In this document: positions 39,954 through 46,906 of the stretch, piece after piece | Layout of the letters: every line of letters starts with the position of its first letter | How positions within the stretch are numbered: the first letter of the stretch is position 1 | From: Bacillota bacterium | GTDB taxonomy: Bacteria; Bacillota; Negativicutes; Sporomusales; UBA7701 | NCBI GenBank assembly: GCA_023415775.1 | Contig: JAEZJM010000021.1 | Coordinates: forward strand, 186,001 to 250,000 | Length of the DNA: 64,000 nt | Direction: 5' to 3' | Made by a program: the position numbers and the translations under genes | Notes under the pieces: generated by a model | Told to the model about the DNA's origin: nothing | The model's input: the letters and a program-made list of their open reading frames with translations, nothing else | Databases searched by the model: none

Positions 39954-41651
39954 ATGCAAGACAACCTCTCACTCGTGCTTGTGCAGCGTATCGCCATCAT
40001 CGCTGTCGTCGCCTACGTCTTCTCCCATACCAAAGCCTTCCGCCTGATGTTCAAAGAACAGAGCTCATACCGCGAGAAAGCCGTCCTCATCCTTTTCTTC
40101 TCCTCGATATCCATCGCCGGCACCTACCTCGGCATACCGATCAACGACGCCATCGCCAACGTCCGCGATACCGGCACCATCGTCGCCGGCCTGCTCGGCG
40201 GCCCCGTCGTCGGCACCGTCACCGGGCTCATCGCCGGCATTCATCGCATAACCCTCGGCGGCTTCTCCGCCGAAGCCTGCGGCGTCGCCACCATCGTTGG
40301 CGGCGTCCTCGCCGGCTACATCCACACCCGCATGCAGCCCAAGAGTCCCGACTGGATCGTCGGCGTCATCACCGGTGTCGCCGTCATCCTCTTCAGCATG
40401 GGCCTCATCCTGCTCATCAGCAAACCGTACAACGCCGCTCGGGTACTCGTAGCCAACGTCATCCTGCCCATGTCGCTCGCCAACGCCGTCGGCATCTCGG
40501 TATTCATGATCATCATCCACAACGCCCGCGAACACCAGACCCGCATCGGCGCCCTCCAGACCCACAAAGCCCTGCGGATCGCCAACGCCGCCCTGCCGTA
40601 CTTCCGTCAGGGACTCAACCAGGTATCGGCGGAAAAAGTCGCCGCAACCATCCGCAGCATGACCTCGGCGGCAGCCGTCGCCATCACCAACCGCGAGCGC
40701 GTCCTCGCTCACGTCGGCCTTGGCGAAGAACACCACCGCCCGGCAAACCTCCTCATGACCAACGCCACCAAATCCTGCCTCGAAACCGGCCAGGTCACAG
40801 TCGCCCAGCGCGCCAGCGAGATCGGCTGCTGCGTAGAGGGCTGCCCCCTGAAATCGGCTGTCGTCGTCCCGCTTCACTGCCGCGACGAGATCGTCGGCAC
40901 CCTCAAACTATACTACGCCCGCGAAGAAGCCATGACAGCTCTCGACATCGAATTCGCCCAAGGCCTGGGACAAATCTTCTGCACCCAGTTGGAGCTCGCC
41001 AACCTCGAAAAGATGGCCGAGCTGGCCGCCAAAGCCGAGCTCAAAGCCCTGCGCGCCCAGATAAACCCTCATTTCCTCTTCAACGCCCTCAACACCATCG
41101 TATCCCTCTGCCGCACCAACCCCGAAGAAGCCCGCAGCCTCATCATCGAACTCAGCGACTTCTTCCGCCGCAGCCTCAAAACATCGCGCGACTTTGTCAC
41201 CCTCAAAGAAGAGCTCGAACACGTCGAATCCTACCTGACCCTCGAAAAAGCCCGTTTCGGGCCGCGCCTCACCATCGTCAAGACCATCGACGACGAGGCC
41301 CTCAACGTCCTCATCCCCACCTTCACCATCCAGCCGCTGGTCGAAAACGCCGTCAAACACGGCCTGCTCGCCCAGGAAACGGGGGGGACGGTAACCATAA
41401 CCGCCTGCCGCAACGGCAACTCCGTCGACATCGTCATCGCCGACGACGGGGCCGGCATCTCCAGCGCCACCCTCGCCCAGGTGCTCGTCACCGGCTTCGG
41501 CAAAGGCGCCGGCGTCGGCCTGTCCAACGTCAACGAGCGGCTGAAAAACATCTACGGGCCGAAGCATGCCCTGGCGGTCGACAGCGTGGAAGGGCAGGGG
41601 ACCAGAGTCAGTCTCACAATCCCCGCCACCGCGAGGGGGGTTGTTGCGTGA
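39954..41651 (+). CDS. LytS/BtsS-type sensor histidine kinase
   Basis: 565 residues. The N-terminal ~200 residues form a 5TMR-LYT sensor with about six membrane segments, including GLLGGPVVGTVTGLIAGIHRITLGG. A GAF-like domain (about 210-345, with Cys residues in EIGCCVEGCPLKSAVVVPL) follows. The histidine kinase part has the phospho-His in RAQINPHFLFNALNTI (about residue 373) and ATPase boxes PLVENAVKHG and IADDGAGI...GVGLSNVNERL. Relatives: LytS and E. coli BtsS (pyruvate sensor). Its partner regulator overlaps by 4 bp and two cstA genes follow. Pyruvate or amino-acid sensing is inference from this context. Confidence 0.92.
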   Translation: MQDNLSLVLVQRIAIIAVVAYVFSHTKAFRLMFKEQSSYREKAVLILFFSSISIAGTYLGIPINDAIANVRDTGTIVAGLLGGPVVGTVTGLIAGIHRITLGGFSAEACGVATIVGGVLAGYIHTRMQPKSPDWIVGVITGVAVILFSMGLILLISKPYNAARVLVANVILPMSLANAVGISVFMIIIHNAREHQTRIGALQTHKALRIANAALPYFRQGLNQVSAEKVAATIRSMTSAAAVAITNRERVLAHVGLGEEHHRPANLLMTNATKSCLETGQVTVAQRASEIGCCVEGCPLKSAVVVPLHCRDEIVGTLKLYYAREEAMTALDIEFAQGLGQIFCTQLELANLEKMAELAAKAELKALRAQINPHFLFNALNTIVSLCRTNPEEARSLIIELSDFFRRSLKTSRDFVTLKEELEHVESYLTLEKARFGPRLTIVKTIDDEALNVLIPTFTIQPLVENAVKHGLLAQETGGTVTITACRNGNSVDIVIADDGAGISSATLAQVLVTGFGKGAGVGLSNVNERLKNIYGPKHALAVDSVEGQGTRVSLTIPATARGVVA

Positions 41652-42412
41652 CCGCGCCCATCATCCGCGCCATGGTCATCGACGATGAAGAACCCGCCCG
41701 CAGCGAAATACGCTATCTGCTCGAACAACACGACGACGTATGCATCGTATACGAAACCGGCCACTTCCAGGACGCCCTCGCCGCCCTGCGCCAGACCAGG
41801 CCCCACCTCGTTTTCCTCGACATCGAAATGCCGGGCATGAACGGCATAATCCTCGCCGAAAAGATCCAGGAAATTATCCAGCCCCTCATCGTCTTCGCCA
41901 CCGCCCACGAGGAATTTGCCCACAAAGCCTTCGAACTCAACGCCGCCGACTATCTGCTCAAACCATTCGCACCCAAGCGTGTTGCCCAGTGCATCGATAA
42001 AGTGCGCACCCTCTTGAGCGCCCGGGCCCCCGTCCCGGTCAGCGGCAAAGCCGGCGAGCGCGAAGCGCCAGCCGCCTGCCGGCAGAAACTCGCTATCGAA
42101 CAGAACGGCAAGGCCCAAATAATCAACACCGCCGACATCATCGCCGCCAGCAGCTCGGAAGGCCAGGTCACCATCTACTCCGTACCGAAAACCTTCCAAG
42201 TCAATATCACCCTCCAGGACCTCCAGGCCAAGCTGGACGAAAACCAGTTTTTCCGCAGCCACCGCGGCTACCTCGTCAACATCGAGAAAATCCGCGAAGT
42301 CATTCCCTGGTTTAACGGCACCTATAATCTGGTGATGGATGGGCTGACCGGCATCGAAATCCCCGTCAGTCGCCATCAGGCGCCCAAACTGAAGAAAATA
42401 TTCGGCCTGTGA
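41648..42412 (+). CDS. LytTR-family response regulator
   Basis: 254 residues from GTG 41648, overlapping the kinase stop. The receiver domain has the acidic pair in VIDDEEPARSEIRYLL, the phospho-Asp in LVFLDIEMPGMNG and the Lys in YLLKPFAPKRV. The C-terminal LytTR DNA-binding domain runs from about 150 to 254 (DIIAASSSEGQVTIYS, FFRSHRGYLVNIEKIREV, IPVSRHQAPKLKKIFGL). Relatives are LytR/LytT and BtsR. Likely targets are the two downstream cstA promoters, where direct repeats of LytTR type occur. Confidence 0.93.
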   Translation: MTAPIIRAMVIDDEEPARSEIRYLLEQHDDVCIVYETGHFQDALAALRQTRPHLVFLDIEMPGMNGIILAEKIQEIIQPLIVFATAHEEFAHKAFELNAADYLLKPFAPKRVAQCIDKVRTLLSARAPVPVSGKAGEREAPAACRQKLAIEQNGKAQIINTADIIAASSSEGQVTIYSVPKTFQVNITLQDLQAKLDENQFFRSHRGYLVNIEKIREVIPWFNGTYNLVMDGLTGIEIPVSRHQAPKLKKIFGL

Positions 42413-42418
42413 GCAAGG

Positions 42419-42447
42419 CCGGCAGCTTGCTGCCGGTTATTTTCCTT
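42419..42447 (+). terminator. Intrinsic terminator of the lytSR-like operon
   Basis: CCGGCA (42419-42424) with TGCCGG (42431-42436) and inner GC/GC pairs form a stem followed by TTATTTTCCTTT. Confidence 0.75.
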
Positions 42448-42505
42448 TCCGCAAAGCGAGAAGGAGTATAATATATTAACGAGAAATTAAAACAGTAATT
42501 TATTT

Positions 42506-42541
42506 AGTGTAATGCCGCGGTTTTGGCCGCGGCATTACACT
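42506..42541. repeat. Perfect inverted repeat upstream of cstA1
   Basis: AGTGTAATGCCGCGG (42506-42520) and its exact complement (42527-42541) are separated by TTTTGG. Flanks are AT-rich but the run after it is only TTT. It lies just upstream of the candidate LytTR sites. It could be a second terminator protecting the cstA promoter, or a regulatory palindrome. Confidence 0.7.
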
Positions 42542-42565
42542 TTACACGTGAAAAAAAACAACAGC

Positions 42566-42595
42566 ACCGTTCGCAGCCACAACCGGGCCGTTCAC
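42566..42595 (+). promoter_or_regulatory. Candidate LytTR direct-repeat operator of cstA1
   Basis: ACCGTTCGC (42566-42574) and GCCGTTCAC (42587-42595) are 9-bp direct repeats separated by 12 bp, the spacing known for LytTR regulators. The CGTTC core matches the family consensus. The first repeat starts 68 bp upstream of the -35 element. Confidence 0.5.
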
Positions 42596-42633
42596 CTGGC
42601 AAATAGTGCAATTGAACATAAATATATTGTCGT

Positions 42634-42662
42634 TTGACATAATGTGCGTCTATACTTAAGTA
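42634..42662 (+). promoter_or_regulatory. Promoter of cstA1
   Basis: TTGACA (42634-42639) with a weak -10 TAAGTA (42657-42662) at 17 nt. The TTTGACA and CTATACTTA blocks are shared with the cstA2 promoter. The poor -10 fits an activator-dependent promoter. Confidence 0.5.
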
Positions 42663-42762
42663 TGGCGCGAAATCGATTTTCGCAACAATAAGGCGAAAAG
42701 GAGGGAAGAAGAGCAACTAATTCGCACAATCCTAACGGACATACCAAAGGAGGTAATTCTGC

Positions 42763-44631
42763 GTGGAAAAGATCAACTCCATCTGGCTGCTCATCGTAGC
42801 CGCGTGCGCGTTCATCCTCGCGTACCGCTACTACGGTGCATTCATCGCCGCCAAGGTCCTCATGCTCAACGACGCCAACGTCACGCCGGCTCACCGCTGC
42901 AACGACGGTCGCGAGTATGTGCCGACCAACAAATGGGTCTTATTCGGTCATCATTTTGCCGCTATCGCCGGCGCAGGTCCGCTCGTCGGTCCCGTCCTCG
43001 CCTCCCAGTACGGCTGGGGCCCCGGCTTTGCCTGGATACTGCTCGGCTCCATCTTCGCCGGCGCCGTCCACGACTTCATCATCCTCTTCGCGTCGGTGCG
43101 CCACAACGGCCAGTCGCTGGCCACCATCGCCCGTAAAGAGGTTGGCCCGATCACAGGCTTCACCACCTCGATCGCCATTCTCTTCATCATTATCCTCGCC
43201 ATGGCCGGCCTGGGCATCGTCGTCGTCTTCGCGATGATGAAAAACCCGTGGGGCGCCTTTACCCTCTTCATGACCATCCCCATCGCCATCGTCATCGGCC
43301 TCTACATGTTCAAAATCTCCCCAGGGTCGATCCGTTCCGGGTCGATCGTCGGCTTCCTCCTCGTCCTCTTTGCCGTCTTCGCCGGCCACTGGGTAATGCC
43401 TGGCCAGGCGTGGGGCGGGCTGGCCCCGTACTTCAACCTCACCCGCGAGCAGGTCTCCATTGCCCTGCCGGTCTACGGCTTCATCGCCGCCGTCCTGCCG
43501 GTCTGGCTGCTCCTCGCTCCGCGCGACTACCTCAGCTCCTACATGAAGATTGGCACCGTGCTCGCGCTGGCCCTCGGCATCCTCATCGTCCAGCCGACCG
43601 TCAACATGCCGATGACCACCCCGTTTGTCGCCGGCGGCGGCCCGATCATCCCCGGCCCCGTATGGCCGTTCGTGTTCATCACCATCGCCTGCGGCGCCAT
43701 CTCCGGCTTCCACGCTCTCATCAGCTCGGGCACCACGCCCAAGATGATCGAGATGGAAAGCCAGGCCCTCTTCATCGGCTACGGCAGCATGCTCGTCGAA
43801 GGCTTCGTAGCGATGATGGCCCTCATCTCCGCCGTCGTCATGTACCCCGGCGACTTCTTCGCCATTAACACCCTCGCGCCCGCTTACGCCAAGATTCAGG
43901 CCATGTTCCCCACCGTCGAGATCAAGCAGCTCGAGCAAATGGTCGGCATCCAGGTTATGCACCGCCCGGGCGGCGCCGTATCGCTGGCCGTAGGCATGGC
44001 CCACATCTTCTCCAGCATCGGCGGCATGAAGAGCCTCATGAGCTACTGGTATCAGTTCGCCCTCATGTTCGAGGCCCTCTTCATCCTCACCACCATCGAC
44101 GCCGGCACCCGCGTAGGCCGTTACATCCTCCAGGACGTTCTCGGCACCTACGTCTACCCGCCTCTTAAGGAAACCGGCTGGTGGCCCGGCATCTTCTTCA
44201 CCGGCGCCATCGTAAGCTTCAGCTGGGGCTATCTCCTTTACACCGGCAATGTTGGCACCATCTGGCCGATGTTCGGCGTCGCCAACCAGTTGCTCGGCTG
44301 TATCGCTCTGGCCCTCGGCACCACTATCATTCTCAAACTGGCCAAAAACAAGGCCTACACCCTCGTCACCATCGTGCCGCTGACCTTCCTGACCGTGACC
44401 ACGGTTACCGCCGGCTACCTCAACATCGGCAACTACCTCAAGCTCAATACCTTCAACGGCAACCTCATGGCCGCCCTCAGCATCATCCTCATCGTCATGG
44501 TGGTCATCATCGTCGTCGACTCCATCCGTCTGTGGACACGCCTCTTCGGCACCGCCAAGCCGGAAGGCATGAACACCGAAGTGCCGGCTGTATGTCAGTT
44601 CGGCGAAACCAAACCCAACATTCCGAGCTAA
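42763..44631 (+). CDS. cstA: CstA-family transporter, copy 1
   Basis: 622 residues from GTG 42763 (AAAGGAGG upstream). About 16-18 hydrophobic segments. The CstA signatures are TPAHRCNDGREYVPTNKWVLFGHHFAAIAGAGPLVGP, HNGQSLATIARKEVGP, FHALISSGTTPKM, TTIDAGTRVGRYILQD and MFGVANQLLGCIAL. CstA/BtsT proteins take up pyruvate or peptides with protons. It differs from copy 2 at only about 30 positions by eye. The preceding kinase/regulator pair is the likely controller. The Cys/Asn-rich end (VPAVCQFGETKPNIPS) is identical in both copies. Confidence 0.93.
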   Translation: MEKINSIWLLIVAACAFILAYRYYGAFIAAKVLMLNDANVTPAHRCNDGREYVPTNKWVLFGHHFAAIAGAGPLVGPVLASQYGWGPGFAWILLGSIFAGAVHDFIILFASVRHNGQSLATIARKEVGPITGFTTSIAILFIIILAMAGLGIVVVFAMMKNPWGAFTLFMTIPIAIVIGLYMFKISPGSIRSGSIVGFLLVLFAVFAGHWVMPGQAWGGLAPYFNLTREQVSIALPVYGFIAAVLPVWLLLAPRDYLSSYMKIGTVLALALGILIVQPTVNMPMTTPFVAGGGPIIPGPVWPFVFITIACGAISGFHALISSGTTPKMIEMESQALFIGYGSMLVEGFVAMMALISAVVMYPGDFFAINTLAPAYAKIQAMFPTVEIKQLEQMVGIQVMHRPGGAVSLAVGMAHIFSSIGGMKSLMSYWYQFALMFEALFILTTIDAGTRVGRYILQDVLGTYVYPPLKETGWWPGIFFTGAIVSFSWGYLLYTGNVGTIWPMFGVANQLLGCIALALGTTIILKLAKNKAYTLVTIVPLTFLTVTTVTAGYLNIGNYLKLNTFNGNLMAALSIILIVMVVIIVVDSIRLWTRLFGTAKPEGMNTEVPAVCQFGETKPNIPS

Positions 44632-44647
44632 GACCCGCTGTAACTCC

Positions 44648-44683
44648 AAAAGGACCGCGCTATATAGCGCGGTCCTTTTTTTT
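44648..44683 (+). terminator. Intrinsic terminator of cstA1
   Basis: AGGACCGCGCTAT (44651-44663) and ATAGCGCGGTCCT (44664-44676) form a perfect palindromic stem, followed by TTTTTTT and preceded by AAA. Confidence 0.88.
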
Positions 44684-44685
44684 GC

Positions 44686-44716
44686 GCAGTTCATCGGCAA
44701 AAAAGCCCCATTTAAC
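44686..44716 (+). promoter_or_regulatory. Candidate LytTR operator of cstA2
   Basis: GCAGTTCAT (44686-44694) starts exactly 68 bp before the -35 element, as in copy 1. A weaker second repeat (CCATTTAAC, 44708-44716) follows at 22 bp. The sequence between operator and -35 differs from copy 1, so the retained position is informative. Confidence 0.4.
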
Positions 44717-44753
44717 CGGAAAATTTGGCATTTGGCATCGAAAGACTTGCCGT

Positions 44754-44782
44754 TTGACAAATTGGCAGGCTATACTTATAAA
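44754..44782 (+). promoter_or_regulatory. Promoter of cstA2
   Basis: TTGACA (44754-44759), 17 nt, TATAAA (44777-44782). The TTTGACA and CTATACTTA blocks are shared with the cstA1 promoter. Confidence 0.65.
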
Positions 44783-44913
44783 TGGAGTAAAATACGCAGA
44801 TTGAATTGAGAGAATTGTCGTTCTACTTAAAGTCACCTATCTTATTTCAAAAGGAGGTGAGGGAGGCAGCCTTATTCCCCCGGTAATTTCACTATTACAA
44901 AGGAGGAAAAAGC

Positions 44914-46773
44914 ATGAATTCAGTCTGGTTGCTGGTAATCGCCGCCTGCGCCTTCGTACTTGCGTACCGCTACTACGGCGCCTTCATCGCATCCAAGGTC
45001 CTCATGCTCAACGACGCCAACGTCACGCCGGCTCACCGCTGCAACGACGGCCGCGAGTATGTACCGACCAACAAATGGGTCTTATTCGGTCATCATTTTG
45101 CCGCTATCGCCGGCGCAGGTCCGCTCGTCGGTCCCGTCCTCGCCTCCCAGTACGGCTGGGGCCCCGGCTTTGCCTGGATCGTCCTCGGCTCCATCTTCGC
45201 CGGCGCCGTTCAAGACTTCATCATCCTCTTCGCGTCGGTGCGCCACAACGGCCAGTCGCTGGCCACCATCGCCCGTAAAGAGGTAGGCCCCGTCACCGGT
45301 CTGACGACCTCGATCGCCATTCTCTTCATCATTATCCTCGCCATGGCCGGCCTGGGCATCGTCGTCGTCTTCGCGATGATGAAAAACCCGTGGGGCGCCT
45401 TCACCCTCTTCATGACCATCCCCATCGCCATCGTCATCGGCCTCTACATGTTCAAAATCTCCCCAGGGGCGATCCGCTCCGGGTCGATCGTCGGGTTCCT
45501 GATGGTCCTCTTCGCCGTCTTCGCCGGCCACTGGGTAATGCCCGGCCAGGCGTGGGGCGGGCTGGCCCCGTACTTCAACCTCACCCGCGAGCAGGTCTCC
45601 ATTGTCCTGCCGGTCTACGGCTTCATCGCCGCCGTCCTGCCGGTCTGGCTCCTCCTCGCTCCGCGCGACTACCTCAGCTCCTACATGAAGATCGGCACTG
45701 TGTTCGCGCTGGCCCTCGGCATCCTCATCGTCCAGCCGGCCATCAACATGCCGCTCACCACGCCGTTCGTCGCCGGCGGCGGCCCGATCATCCCCGGCCC
45801 CGTCTGGCCGTTCGTGTTCATCACCATCGCCTGCGGCGCCATCTCCGGCTTCCACTCCCTCATCAGCTCGGGCACCACGCCCAAGATGATCGAGATGGAA
45901 AGCCAGGCCATGTTCATCGGCTACGGCAGCATGCTCGTCGAAGGCTTCGTCGCCACCATGGCGCTCATCTCCGCCGTCGTCATGTACCCCGGCGACTTCT
46001 TCGCCATCAACACCCTGGCGCCGGTGTACGCCAAAATTCAGACCATGTTCCCCACCGTCGAGATCAAGCAGCTCGAACAGCTCGTCGGCATCCAGGTTAT
46101 GCACCGCCCGGGCGGCGCCGTATCCCTGGCCGTAGGCATGGCTCACATCTTCTCCAGCATCGGCGGCATGAAGAGCCTCATGAGCTACTGGTATCAGTTC
46201 GCCCTCATGTTCGAGGCCCTCTTCATCCTCACCACCATCGACGCCGGCACCCGTGTAGGCCGTTACATCCTCCAGGACGTTCTCGGCACCTACGTCTACC
46301 CGCCCCTCAAGGAAACCGGCTGGTGGCCCGGCATCTTCTTCACCGGCGCCGTCGTAAGCTTCAGCTGGGGCTATCTCCTTTACACCGGCAATGTTGGCAC
46401 CATCTGGCCGATGTTCGGCGTCGCCAACCAGTTGCTCGGCTGTATCGCGCTGTCCCTCGGCACCACTATCATTCTCAAGCTGGCCAATAACAAGGCCTAC
46501 ACCCTCGTCACCATCGTGCCTCTGACCTTCCTGACCGTGACCACGGTTACCGCCGGCTACCTCAACATCGGCAACTACCTCAAACTCAATACCTTCAACG
46601 GCAACCTCATGGCCGCCCTCAGCATCATCCTCATCGTCATGGTGGTCATCATCATCCTGGATTCCATCCGGGTGTGGATAAGGCTGTTCGGCACCGCCAA
46701 GCCCGAAGGCATGAACACCGAAGTTCCGGCTGTATGTCAGTTCGGCGAAACAAAACCCAACATTCCGAGCTAA
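44914..46773 (+). CDS. cstA: CstA-family transporter, copy 2
   Basis: 619 residues from ATG 44914 (AAAGGAGG upstream). It is a tandem duplicate of the preceding gene. The two proteins match along their whole length except for the first ~15 residues and about 25 scattered, mostly conservative changes (for example TVNMPM to AINMPL, VVDSIRLW to ILDSIRVW). Long DNA stretches are identical, including third positions. It has its own ribosome site, promoter and downstream hairpin, so the copies can be expressed separately. Confidence 0.93.
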   Translation: MNSVWLLVIAACAFVLAYRYYGAFIASKVLMLNDANVTPAHRCNDGREYVPTNKWVLFGHHFAAIAGAGPLVGPVLASQYGWGPGFAWIVLGSIFAGAVQDFIILFASVRHNGQSLATIARKEVGPVTGLTTSIAILFIIILAMAGLGIVVVFAMMKNPWGAFTLFMTIPIAIVIGLYMFKISPGAIRSGSIVGFLMVLFAVFAGHWVMPGQAWGGLAPYFNLTREQVSIVLPVYGFIAAVLPVWLLLAPRDYLSSYMKIGTVFALALGILIVQPAINMPLTTPFVAGGGPIIPGPVWPFVFITIACGAISGFHSLISSGTTPKMIEMESQAMFIGYGSMLVEGFVATMALISAVVMYPGDFFAINTLAPVYAKIQTMFPTVEIKQLEQLVGIQVMHRPGGAVSLAVGMAHIFSSIGGMKSLMSYWYQFALMFEALFILTTIDAGTRVGRYILQDVLGTYVYPPLKETGWWPGIFFTGAVVSFSWGYLLYTGNVGTIWPMFGVANQLLGCIALSLGTTIILKLANNKAYTLVTIVPLTFLTVTTVTAGYLNIGNYLKLNTFNGNLMAALSIILIVMVVIIILDSIRVWIRLFGTAKPEGMNTEVPAVCQFGETKPNIPS

Positions 46774-46786
46774 GCTAAGTATTTTT

Positions 46787-46817
46787 AGAAGGTCCGCGTC
46801 ACCGGCGCGGACCTTCT
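46787..46817 (+). terminator. Hairpin after cstA2
   Basis: AGAAGGTCCGCG (46787-46798) and CGCGGACCTTCT (46806-46817) form a perfect 12-bp stem with a 7-nt loop. The following sequence GCTTTGAT is a poor T-run, so it may terminate weakly or protect the 3' end. Confidence 0.6.
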
Positions 46818-46843
46818 GCTTTGATAATTAAAATTTGCCGGGA

Positions 46844-46873
46844 AAAGGAATTATATTAAAAGTGGACGAATAC
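46844..46873 (+). promoter_or_regulatory. Sigma-H-like promoter of ispH-rpsA
   Basis: AAAGGAATT (46844-46852) matches the sigma-H -35 fully. After 12 nt, GACGAATAC (46865-46873) matches the -10 except at the last base. It lies 33 bp before the ispH start. Motif evidence only. Confidence 0.4.
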
Positions 46874-46906
46874 CAATAAAAAACCTTTTCCCCAGGGAGG
46901 CCAACA

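Noticed and set aside
39917..41647. Long plus-strand frame leading into the LytTR regulator
   Set aside because: The upstream 577 codons are Arg/His/Pro-rich and overlap the kinase in another frame. Only the part from GTG 41648 is real.
42651..42656. TATACT as the -10 of the cstA promoters
   Set aside because: It is only 11 nt from TTGACA, too short for sigma-A; the hexamer at 17 nt was preferred, though the conserved TATACTTA may have another role.
42940..44760. A 606-codon open frame on the minus strand opposite cstA1
   Set aside because: It mirrors a strongly conserved transporter and is Asp/Glu/His/Gly-rich from the antisense of GC-rich codons. The same shadow appears opposite cstA2. 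No ribosome site supports it.
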